DNA of 32,463 bases from an uncultured Isosphaeraceae bacterium (lineage in GTDB: Bacteria > Planctomycetota > Planctomycetia > Isosphaerales > Isosphaeraceae): contig CALLYK010000158.1 of assembly GCA_937858365.1 (NCBI GenBank), forward strand, positions 1 to 32,463, read 5' to 3'. The position numbers and the translations under genes are program-made. Below are positions 25,967 through 32,463 of the stretch, piece after piece (position 1 is the stretch's first letter; every line of letters starts with the position of its first letter). The notes under the pieces were generated by a model. The model was not told where the DNA came from, did no database searches, and was given only the letters and a program-made list of their open reading frames with translations.

Positions 25967-27721
25967 ATGGCGAAAGCGACGTGGGTCCTGGCCAAATGCC
26001 AGCTCTGCGACGAGCAGGAGCCGGTCCTCGTTTCGAAGTGGGTGACGAGAAACGATGGGAAAAGACTCCCGGACTTGAAAGATCAACCATGTGAGAAATG
26101 TCATAGTGAAGCATCGCTGATTCCCATTAAATATCTGGGATCGAACAACGCTGGATCGTCGGGACAAGGGAGTCCCACACACCCTGACCCTGGCGTGGGC
26201 CTTGGGGCCGCGGATTCAAGGTCGTCCTCGACTTCGCGTCCGGGCCAGGGGACCGAAGCCGACAACCGGGTCGTTCAAGGCCCCGAGACGATGGCCGCTC
26301 CCAGGGCGTCCACCGGGCACCCGCGGAAGTTCGATGAGGATATTGGCGGCTTGGAGAGGAAGCAAGCCGACGTGACGACCCACCCGCCGTCGGGGACCGT
26401 CGGCAAGCCTTCATCGGTTGCTCCCGCACCCAGGCGGTCGGACCCAGGGCCCGCGGCATCGCCCATCGACGAGCGGACCCCTGCGCCCAAAAAGGCGACC
26501 CAGGCGACCGCCCCAAGCGAGCGCGTTCAACAAGCGCCGGTGGCGACGGAGCGAAGACCCGCGCAGGTGCCGGGACCGTCCCAAGGCGACCAAAAGAGGC
26601 CGACCGGGGACGAGAGAAGGGACCCCAAGGGCCCCAAGCGACCGATCGCCGAGCACCCCGAAACGCCTCGGAAGGAGCAGGTCACGTCGGCGGGTGACGC
26701 GGGCGCTGGACGCGAGGAGCAGGACACGACCCCGGCCGTTGGGTCGGAGGCGAAGGATGGGTCGAGCAGAGTTCCCGAGCGGCCGGGCCTGCTGGGACTG
26801 GGACGCTTCTTTCCAGGCCGAAAAGGGTCGTCCCCAACGCGACGACCGAGCGTGCCTCCCGGTCCAGTCTCCGTGGATCCGGCGGAACGGCCGGTCGCGC
26901 AGGGGCGCATGGGGTCTTCAGAGCACGAGGCGGCCGCCGACGGGGAGGCTGAAGACCGAGACGCGGCCAACCTCTTGCCGCCAAGGCTCGTCTTCGAGAA
27001 AGAAACGGGACAAGGTTCGGACCCGCCGGCACCCACTGCCCCTTCCATTGGTCCCGCCGTCCTCGTCGAAGAGCTGAGTGGGCGTATCGAGAAGGGCCTC
27101 GAATCGTGGCTCTCCAGCGCGAGGCTTTCCGCGTTGGTCGCGGAGCAGGTCCAAGCGCAAACGGACAAACGAATCGCCGAGCTGCTCGTCCAGGAAGGGA
27201 TCGTCGCGTTGGTCTCCCGGCAGGTACGCACCGAGACCGAGGCACGACTTCATCACCTCGAGGCCCTCCTCCGCGACCTGCCGGAGCTGTTCCACAGCTT
27301 CGAGGTCGAACTCCAATTCTGGGAGAAGGGAGAAGAACTCGACGCCGGCGAGCACGCCGCGCGCGAGGTCGTACGTGGGACCTTGCACAAGATCGCCAAG
27401 CGATTCGCCACCTGGCGCGAAGACCACGGACTCGCGACGGTGCCGGATCGGGCCGACACGGTCCCCTACCAGGAAACCTGGCATCGCCTCGTCGGCACGG
27501 TCGCCACTCACGACCCGCAACTTGCCGATGCGATCCATAGCGTCCAGCGCGCGGGCTACACCTACCGCGGCGAGCGCCTGCGCAAGGCCGACGTGATCGT
27601 TTGGCGCCGGCCGCGTGAAGACCCGGCCCCGGTCCCTTCAAGTGCGCCGGAAGGCCCCGAAGCGGCCAACGAGGACCTCGGTGGTCCCGCGGACGGACAG
27701 CCCGATCGACCGATCGAATGA
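25967..27721 (+). CDS. Zinc-ribbon protein with GrpE-like C-terminal domain
   Basis: 584 residues in three parts. The N-terminus (1-55) has two Cys pairs, CQLC (11-14) and CEKC (42-45), spaced like a zinc ribbon. Residues ~60-350 are a Pro/Ser/Arg/Glu-rich region predicted to be disordered. Residues ~370-550 are structured: helices (EELSGRIEKGLESWLSS, LVAEQVQAQTDKRIAELLVQ), then a segment resembling GrpE: FHSFEVELQFWEKGEEL, then PYQETWHRLVGTVAT and IHSVQRAGYTYRGERLRKADVIV, the last matching the GrpE beta-domain ending (GY..xGxxLRxAxVxV). GrpE is the nucleotide-exchange factor of DnaK. An Hsp70 gene begins 39 bases downstream, which supports the assignment. This is not the housekeeping GrpE: it is three times longer and has an added zinc ribbon. 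The similarity was read by eye. Confidence 0.68.
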   Translation: MAKATWVLAKCQLCDEQEPVLVSKWVTRNDGKRLPDLKDQPCEKCHSEASLIPIKYLGSNNAGSSGQGSPTHPDPGVGLGAADSRSSSTSRPGQGTEADNRVVQGPETMAAPRASTGHPRKFDEDIGGLERKQADVTTHPPSGTVGKPSSVAPAPRRSDPGPAASPIDERTPAPKKATQATAPSERVQQAPVATERRPAQVPGPSQGDQKRPTGDERRDPKGPKRPIAEHPETPRKEQVTSAGDAGAGREEQDTTPAVGSEAKDGSSRVPERPGLLGLGRFFPGRKGSSPTRRPSVPPGPVSVDPAERPVAQGRMGSSEHEAAADGEAEDRDAANLLPPRLVFEKETGQGSDPPAPTAPSIGPAVLVEELSGRIEKGLESWLSSARLSALVAEQVQAQTDKRIAELLVQEGIVALVSRQVRTETEARLHHLEALLRDLPELFHSFEVELQFWEKGEELDAGEHAAREVVRGTLHKIAKRFATWREDHGLATVPDRADTVPYQETWHRLVGTVATHDPQLADAIHSVQRAGYTYRGERLRKADVIVWRRPREDPAPVPSSAPEGPEAANEDLGGPADGQPDRPIE

Positions 27722-27760
27722 CGCCCCCCTTCGTGACCCCTTTGAGTGTAGATGTAATCC

Positions 27761-29380
27761 ATGAGCAAGTCGAAGACGATCCTGGGACTGGACCTGGGCA
27801 CCTGGACGTGCCAGGCGTGCGTGGTCGTGGATGGAAAGCCGGCTCTGATCCAGCCGGACCGCCACTATCCGCAAGCGAGCCCGACAAGTCTCGCTTATGA
27901 GGCCAAGTACATGACTTCGGCCTACTGCCATCGCCCGCCGGAGGCCGGCGGGCCCGTCGTGGGTGAACGGGCCTACGAACTCTTGAGGGACGATCGCTAC
28001 GCGGCCGACGTCGTGCTTCAAGTCAAACGCCGAATGGGCGACGACCACTGCAAACTCAAGAGTGGGGCCGTCGAGTTGACGCCTACCGAGATCACCGGCG
28101 AATATGTGAAAGTGTTGCGCGTGGCGGCCGAGCGCCAGCTGGGGCTCCGCCCGGGCGAGATCGAAGAAGCGGTGGTCACCGTGCCCGTGGACTTCTCAGG
28201 GAAGGCGTTGGAAGCGACCCGAGAGGCGTGCCGACGATACGGCGGCCTGGAAGTGAAGTTGATCGACGAACCCGTGGCCGCGGCCTATTCTCGACGAACC
28301 CACGAGCTTGCCGGGGTGAAATACGTCCTCGTGGCGGACCTTGGCGGCGGCACGTTCGACGTCGTCCTGCTCAGGGTGGGCCGGGGTGTCTCGGGCGTCT
28401 TCGGCTTCGATGAGGCGATGCGCGACGGCGACCCCCACCTGGGCGGCCTGGACTGGGACCAACACCTCGTCAACCTGGTGGTCAAGAGCGACAAGCTCTC
28501 CAAGGTCCTGACGGACGAGCAGCGTCTGCGGCTGACGGGTCCACCTCACCAGGCGGGCGACTTGCGCCTCGCGCACAACCAACTCTGGATGGAATGCGAG
28601 AGGCGAAAACGCACCTTCTATGAGCAGTACGACAAGAAGCCCGCGAAACTGCGCGTGGAGCGTTTCTGCCTCAAGCCCAACGAACGCACGTACGACATCG
28701 AGGTCTCCAGCGAGGAGTACCTCAAGAGCACGCGCCACCTGGTCCGGCGATGCTGTGACATCTGCGAGCGCATGTTCCAAGATTACCAAGACCTGGGCGG
28801 ACCCAAGGACTTTGGGTGGAAGGACGTCGACGAGATCTATCTGGCGGGCGGCGGCAGCAACATGAAGACCGTCCAGGACGAATTCCAGGCCCGTTGGGGT
28901 AAGGCCCCCGCGGTGGATGAAGCGCCCCAATACGCGGTGGTCCGCGGTGCCGCCTGGGCGGCCGAGGACCTCCGCCTCGGCCGCGACGTGAAACACCTGG
29001 GCAAGCGCCGCTACAAGCGACGCGTGGGCGTCGAGTACTTCCAAGGGACCGGGAAGGAGCCCGGCTTCCATCCCCTGATCAAACGCAATCAGGAACTCCC
29101 GTATCACTCCGCCAAGCCGGCCCAGTTTCCAGCGGCCCGCGTGAACGGCAGTCCTTCCTTGTTGGTCAAGATCGTCGAAGAGTACCGAACCGAAAACGGA
29201 CCGATGCGCGAAGTCAACCGGAAGGTCCTGATGGAGGACCTCCCTCCCCCCGCGACCGGGAAAGAAGACCTCATCGAGATCAGGACAGACTGCGACGACG
29301 AAGGGGTGCCGAGCTTCGAAATCACCTTCCGCCAACGAACCAAGAAGGTCGATTTCGACGAGGACTCGGCAAGGCCCTAA
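27761..29380 (+). CDS. Hsp70-family ATPase lacking the lid domain
   Basis: 539 residues with a complete actin-type ATPase: phosphate-1 ILGLDLGTWTCQACVV (D11, G13), EAVVTVPVDFSGKALEATR, the connector IDEPVAAAYSRR, phosphate-2 VADLGGGTFDVVLLRV (193-200), GDPHLGGLDWDQHL, ERRKRTFYEQ and the adenosine motif IYLAGGGSNMKTVQ. The ATPase ends near 400 with YAVVRGAAWAAEDLRLG. A roughly 135-residue C-terminus follows that resembles only the beta substrate-binding domain (PLIKRNQELPY, SLLVKIVEEY, then LIEIRTDCDDEG). The normal DnaK linker DVLLLDV and the helical lid are absent; DnaK is usually about 620-640 aa. It follows the GrpE-like gene after 39 bases, with a weak ribosome-binding site. Probably a specialised paralogue with a narrow client range. 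Confidence 0.9.
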   Translation: MSKSKTILGLDLGTWTCQACVVVDGKPALIQPDRHYPQASPTSLAYEAKYMTSAYCHRPPEAGGPVVGERAYELLRDDRYAADVVLQVKRRMGDDHCKLKSGAVELTPTEITGEYVKVLRVAAERQLGLRPGEIEEAVVTVPVDFSGKALEATREACRRYGGLEVKLIDEPVAAAYSRRTHELAGVKYVLVADLGGGTFDVVLLRVGRGVSGVFGFDEAMRDGDPHLGGLDWDQHLVNLVVKSDKLSKVLTDEQRLRLTGPPHQAGDLRLAHNQLWMECERRKRTFYEQYDKKPAKLRVERFCLKPNERTYDIEVSSEEYLKSTRHLVRRCCDICERMFQDYQDLGGPKDFGWKDVDEIYLAGGGSNMKTVQDEFQARWGKAPAVDEAPQYAVVRGAAWAAEDLRLGRDVKHLGKRRYKRRVGVEYFQGTGKEPGFHPLIKRNQELPYHSAKPAQFPAARVNGSPSLLVKIVEEYRTENGPMREVNRKVLMEDLPPPATGKEDLIEIRTDCDDEGVPSFEITFRQRTKKVDFDEDSARP

Positions 29381-29456
29381 TCGACTCGCGAACGGTCCCA
29401 GCCTCGGCCTCCCCCGGCGCCCGACCACGAAGAAACTTGAATCCTGGGAGACACCG

Positions 29457-29484
29457 TTGAAACCGGCCAAGAATGTGTCAATAT
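29457..29484 (+). promoter_or_regulatory. Possible promoter before the membrane TPR gene
   Basis: TTGAAA (29457-29462), a 16-base spacer and CAATAT (29479-29484). The -35 match is good and the -10 match poor. It lies in the 206-base gap after the Hsp70 gene, so the last gene of the cluster may have its own promoter or be read through. Confidence 0.3.
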
Positions 29485-29586
29485 GGACTGATCGCACAGG
29501 GAAGGCGGTTTGTCCGGCCGAGGCTTGCTATGGGCCTGCGTCGGGAAGGTGTCTGAGTGACCTAAGCAACGGGGTGCCGCACACCA

Positions 29587-31551
29587 ATGGCTCATCCATA
29601 TCCAGAATCGCCTGAAGGCCCCGAAGATGACCTCCCGGGAATGGTCCCAGGGCCCCCCATTGAGAAAGAAGAGCCAGGGATGGTCCCCGGACCACCTCTG
29701 GGAACGGACGACCTTGGGCCCGGGTTCGTCCTGGGAGAACCACGGGGCCAAGACGAAGGACCCGGCTACGTCCCTGGAAAGCCGCGGTCCGGCGGCGAGG
29801 AGGGCGGGACCACGCCCACGCCCACGCCCCGTCCCATCGACAAGAAACCCAGACCGCCGATCGTGCCCTGGGCCATCGCCGGCGTGATCACCTTGTCTTC
29901 AGCGGGCCTGGGACTTTGGGGGCTCCAACAACTCAACGCGGAGCGGGACCAGACCAAGGCGCTGGAGACCCAGAGCGACAAGTTGTGGGAACGGACCAAG
30001 GACCTCGAGAAGAAACTGGACTCGGCCGAGAAAGAGTCGCAAGACACGCTGAGCAAGCTCGAAGTCGCGGAAGCCGCGTTGAACAAGAAAACGGAAGGGC
30101 CGCCGAACGACGTACCCCCCAGCTCGGGGGACGAGGTTGGTTCGTTCGCCCGAAAGCTCTCCGACCCCAACCAGGACAAGGGCGCCATCCTCAATGCCCT
30201 CGTCGAGAACATCGGCAAGATCGACCCCCCTTCGGAACAACTCCGTCTCGGTGGGGACTACTATGAACGGGTCCGCATGGCCCTGGACACGTACCTCGAA
30301 CTCAAACCCAAGGAAGCCAGGGAGTTCCTTGAGGTCCAAAAGTCCAAGTTCGCGAATCGCGCCGACGAGGACTCGCGGAAGTTCGCCAAGGAAATCGAAC
30401 TCCTCATCGACGACCTCAAGGAGCGGGAGGCCGCCTCAATCCGGGAAGGGCGCGCGGCCGGCCCCGACCGGGGGGATCGACACTCCCGGCTCGGCCGGGA
30501 CCCGAGGGCCGCTCTGGCCGTCCTCCTGACGGCCACGATCGTTCCCCAAGATGACCTCAAGCCGCTCCTCGACAAGCACAAAAAATGGACCGAGGCCATC
30601 AAGGACAACCCCGACAGTCCTCTGCCCTACACGCGACGAGGCTTGATCAGCGTCGAGATCGCCAAGGCCCACCGGGCGCGGCGATCGCTCAAGGAGGCCG
30701 AGGCGAAACTCGACGAGGCGATCGACGACTTCAAGAAAGCTCGTGAGCTCACCGATGGACCAGGCCCTCGAAAACTGGCGGACAGCCAGGCGCTCCGCGA
30801 TGACATGCGCACGGGTTTGGGCCAAGCCCTGGAACTGAGACGCGCTCGACCCAACGCCGTCGAAGAGGAACTCAACGGGAAAATCGCCACTCTGGACGGG
30901 AAACTCCAAGGCGCGAATTCGGAAATCGAGAAACTAACGGACCGACTCAAGAACACGCCCGGATCCGAGACGGAATCGAAACTGGCGAAGGCCCTGGAGG
31001 ACCTGGAGGGGCAGAAAACGAAAAACGGCGAGTTGGTCGAGGAGAAATCGAAGCTCACCGAGAAGAACAAGGACCTCGCCGAAGAGCGTGACAAGGCGCG
31101 AGGCGAGCGCGACACGGCGCAAACGACAGCGAAGCGGCTTGAAAACGAGCTCGCCGCCGCCAAGAAGCGAACACTCTCTTTTGACCGGAACATGAACGAA
31201 TTCGCTTCCCTTGTCCCCTATCAAGCCGGCTTGGCACAATATGACTTAGGTGACTATCAGGGGGCCGCCGGTCAGTTCCAGGAGGCGATCCGCCTCTACC
31301 CGCGCGACGCCCGCTACCACGATTTCCTCGCCCTGGCCCGGTATCAATTGGGTGACTTCCCTGGCGCCCAGGCCGATGCCGAACAGGGGGCCATTTTTGA
31401 AAATCAGGGCCTTCCCAATTCCCGCGAAGTCGGCCTCGCCCTCCAAAGGGTCCAGGGCCCGATCCGCAATTGGCTCGAAACCAGGCGTCAGCTTGGGCCC
31501 GCCGCCCGTGCTGACGTGACGAAGTCCACCGCCCTGGCCGGTCATCGCTAA
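29587..31551 (+). CDS. Membrane-anchored coiled-coil/TPR protein
   Basis: 654 residues. The N-terminus (1-90) is acidic/Pro-rich with four PGxVPG-type repeats and ends in basic KKPRP. A single membrane helix follows at about 91-112 (IVPWAIAGVITLSSAGLGLW). Long charged coiled coil at about 113-165, a helical region, a second helical/TPR-like part (330-420), another strong coiled coil (about 435-535), and finally two TPR-like helix pairs near 540-600 (YQAGLAQYDLGDYQGAAGQF and FLALARYQLGDFPGAQADA). Charge around the helix suggests N-in, C-out, so the coiled coil and TPRs would be periplasmic. No enzyme motif is seen. Its position right after the Hsp70 gene suggests it anchors the chaperone to the membrane via its N-terminal repeats; this is inference. 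The Shine-Dalgarno before ATG 29587 is poor. Confidence 0.72.
   Translation: MAHPYPESPEGPEDDLPGMVPGPPIEKEEPGMVPGPPLGTDDLGPGFVLGEPRGQDEGPGYVPGKPRSGGEEGGTTPTPTPRPIDKKPRPPIVPWAIAGVITLSSAGLGLWGLQQLNAERDQTKALETQSDKLWERTKDLEKKLDSAEKESQDTLSKLEVAEAALNKKTEGPPNDVPPSSGDEVGSFARKLSDPNQDKGAILNALVENIGKIDPPSEQLRLGGDYYERVRMALDTYLELKPKEAREFLEVQKSKFANRADEDSRKFAKEIELLIDDLKEREAASIREGRAAGPDRGDRHSRLGRDPRAALAVLLTATIVPQDDLKPLLDKHKKWTEAIKDNPDSPLPYTRRGLISVEIAKAHRARRSLKEAEAKLDEAIDDFKKARELTDGPGPRKLADSQALRDDMRTGLGQALELRRARPNAVEEELNGKIATLDGKLQGANSEIEKLTDRLKNTPGSETESKLAKALEDLEGQKTKNGELVEEKSKLTEKNKDLAEERDKARGERDTAQTTAKRLENELAAAKKRTLSFDRNMNEFASLVPYQAGLAQYDLGDYQGAAGQFQEAIRLYPRDARYHDFLALARYQLGDFPGAQADAEQGAIFENQGLPNSREVGLALQRVQGPIRNWLETRRQLGPAARADVTKSTALAGHR
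29635..29784 (+). repeat. Four tandem PGxVPG peptide repeats in the membrane TPR protein
   Basis: At residues 17-66 the pattern PG-(M/F/Y)-V-(P/L)-G-x-P recurs four times: PGMVPGPP, PGMVPGPP, PGFVLGEP and PGYVPGKP, beginning at residues 17, 30, 45 and 59 and separated by acidic spacers. The copies are diverged from one another at the DNA level but conserved in protein, which argues for selection on the motif. Confidence 0.75.
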
Positions 31552-31724
31552 GCCTGAGCCATTCCTCTTCGACGGTCGCGCGGCCTCGGCCGGCCGCGTG
31601 GCCGCACGTTGGAAGGCCGAGACCCATCACCTTGGGGGGCGTCGCCAACCAAGCCCTTCCCGGCCCTACAGACAATCCGCATAAGCAGTCGTCAATTCGA
31701 GTGACGCCGTGCGCCCTTCATGAG

Positions 31725-31745
31725 GACTGCCGGCGAACGGCGGTC
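31725..31745 (-). terminator. Hairpin directly after infA
   Basis: GACCGCCG-TTCGC-CGGCAGTC on the minus strand (eight pairs, one G-T) starts one base after the infA stop. There is no T run, so it is a weak candidate terminator or an mRNA-stabilising end. The rest of 31552-31746, between the convergent TPR gene and infA, shows nothing recognisable. Confidence 0.4.
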
Positions 31746-31746
31746 G

Positions 31747-31965
31747 TCAGCGCTCGCGATAGACGATCCGGCCCTTGGTGATGTCGTAGGGCGTGATCTC
31801 GACGGTGACCCGGTCGCCGGGGACGATCCGGATGAAGTTCTTGCGCATCTTGCCCGCGATATGGGCCAAGACGCGATGCCCATTCTCCAACTCCACCAAA
31901 AACTGCGTGTTGGGCAGGGCCTCGACGACGCGGCCCTCAGTCCGAAGCGGTTCCTCTTTGGCCAC
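31747..31965 (-). CDS. infA: Translation initiation factor IF-1
   Basis: 72-residue S1/OB-fold protein that sits in the ribosomal A site and helps IF-2 and IF-3 during initiation. The sequence [19 protein letters not shown] and the centre [26 protein letters not shown], plus [12 protein letters not shown] and GRIVYRER, are unmistakable for IF-1. The start is GTG at 31965: TAGGAG (31977-31972) is six bases upstream, and the family begins MAKE. A TTG two codons earlier would sit directly on the Shine-Dalgarno. It stands alone here rather than next to secY/rpmJ. Confidence 0.95.
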   Translation of the reverse strand: MAKEEPLRTEGRVVEALPNTQFLVELENGHRVLAHIAGKMRKNFIRIVPGDRVTVEITPYDITKGRIVYRER

Positions 31966-32381
31966 ACACAACTCCTACAGCGACCGTCCGACAACGTTCG
32001 CGGGGTATCGAGATGCGACAAGTGGACCGCGCCGCGTGGGGAACACGGTGGGGTCGCCTGAGGCTTTTGCCAAGCGGCCGGGGCGCGAGGCGGCGGGAGG
32101 CTGCTTCCCTGCCTGTTTCATATTAGCTAGGAGACACGAGCTTTGCCAGCGAAAAGCCAATAAGTGAAACGCCTGAAGGGGACGTGACGCCTGAGAGACC
32201 ACGCGTCAACGTCCAACCGAGCAGACCAGAAGACCTCCGGGGCGACCGCCAGTCGCTAACAGGTGAAATCCATGTCCATAAACAGTCGCCTTTCAGGGCT
32301 ACGGGACCCCTGAACGATCCCCCGCCTTTCCCAGAACCACAACCCGCTCGATCATTCCGAGGATTTCCCCAAGCCCCCATC
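31966..32381. other. Gene-free interval between infA and a rightward promoter
   Basis: About 416 bases without a recognised gene. On the minus strand TAATAT at 32125-32120, with a poor TGGCAA -35 (18-base spacer), could drive infA with a leader of about 150 bases. Short open frames on both strands match nothing known to me. No tRNA-like cloverleaf or riboswitch was recognised. Confidence 0.35.
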
Positions 32382-32410
32382 TTGACTTACATGACCTCAT
32401 CCCGTAATAT
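32382..32410 (+). promoter_or_regulatory. Near-consensus sigma-70 promoter facing right
   Basis: TTGACT (32382-32387), a 17-base spacer and TAATAT (32405-32410), matching consensus at 5 of 6 and 4 of 6 positions with ideal spacing. Transcription would begin near 32417, about 33 bases before the ATG at 32450, so it probably drives the gene cut by the window edge. Confidence 0.65.
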
Positions 32411-32449
32411 CACCCTAGTGTGCAAAATTCCCCACCTGGAACTCCCATC

Positions 32450-32463
32450 ATGGCATCCACAGA
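32450..32463 (+). CDS. Start of a gene cut by the window edge
   Basis: ATG GCA TCC ACA GA (Met-Ala-Ser-Thr) at a good distance from the strong promoter at 32382-32410. The only Shine-Dalgarno-like element is CTGGA at 32436-32440. Product unknown. The call rests on the promoter more than on the coding sequence. Confidence 0.35.

Noticed and set aside
26180-26188. An HPD tripeptide (residues 72-74) in the zinc-ribbon/GrpE-like protein, suggesting a J-domain
   Set aside because: It lies in the Pro/Gly-rich disordered linker (SPTHPDPGVG), with no flanking helices like those of a J-domain; chance occurrence.
29457-29484. Treating the 206-base gap after the Hsp70 gene as proof that the TPR gene is a separate unit
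   Set aside because: The promoter match is weak and no terminator hairpin was found after the Hsp70 stop; cotranscription cannot be excluded.
28196-29497. 433-codon minus-strand frame opposite the Hsp70 gene
   Set aside because: The opposite strand carries all Hsp70 ATPase motifs; this frame has Val/Leu-rich antisense composition and no known motif.

Overview
The window looks like a GC-rich planctomycete chromosome, possibly of the Isosphaerales/Gemmatales type. This is inferred from the very large secreted PVC-style dehydrogenase/HEAT/cytochrome c protein, the Hsp70/GrpE-like paralogues with disordered extensions, and the loosely packed housekeeping genes. No rRNA, CRISPR array, insertion sequence or prophage is visible. 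The first ~640 bases do not fit the rest. They hold a piece of an unrelated plus-strand gene that stops abruptly inside a minus-strand MFS transporter, so the left edge is probably a chimeric join or a recombination scar.

Region by region: (1) 1-1898, foreign fragment and truncated MFS efflux gene. (2) 2308-8663, a tight sugar operon: galT, a GHMP sugar kinase that resembles plant L-arabinokinase more than ordinary GalK, and a secreted GH2-like protein lacking the usual acid/base Glu. (3) 8669-8833, candidate two-way terminator and tRNA-Phe with its promoter. (4) 8863-10567, hisB followed by a LPG-synthase-type membrane protein. (5) 20539 down to 10532 on the minus strand: ABC sugar-type ATPase, a 1663-aa deacetylase/VCBS/dehydrogenase/HEAT/cytochrome fusion, rtcB, hisC and a NagX/DUF5009 membrane acyltransferase-like gene. 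(6) 20678-22386, xdhC-mocA-like molybdenum cofactor pair. (7) 22449-24405, short-LID adenylate/UMP-CMP kinase-like gene, rpsT and a degenerate endonuclease III homologue.

(8) 24406-31551 is the most unusual part: a strong promoter with a terminator-like hairpin, a toxin-less Phd/YefM-like antitoxin, a coiled-coil protein, a zinc-ribbon protein with a GrpE-like C-terminus, a lidless Hsp70, and a membrane-anchored coiled-coil/TPR protein with four PGxVPG repeats at its N-terminus. Together these look like a dedicated, possibly membrane-tethered, Hsp70 machine without a J-protein. (9) infA (minus) follows, then a good promoter facing right into a gene that starts at the window edge.

Gene functions are assigned by recognising motifs and family-wide sequence patterns by eye. 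No database search was run.
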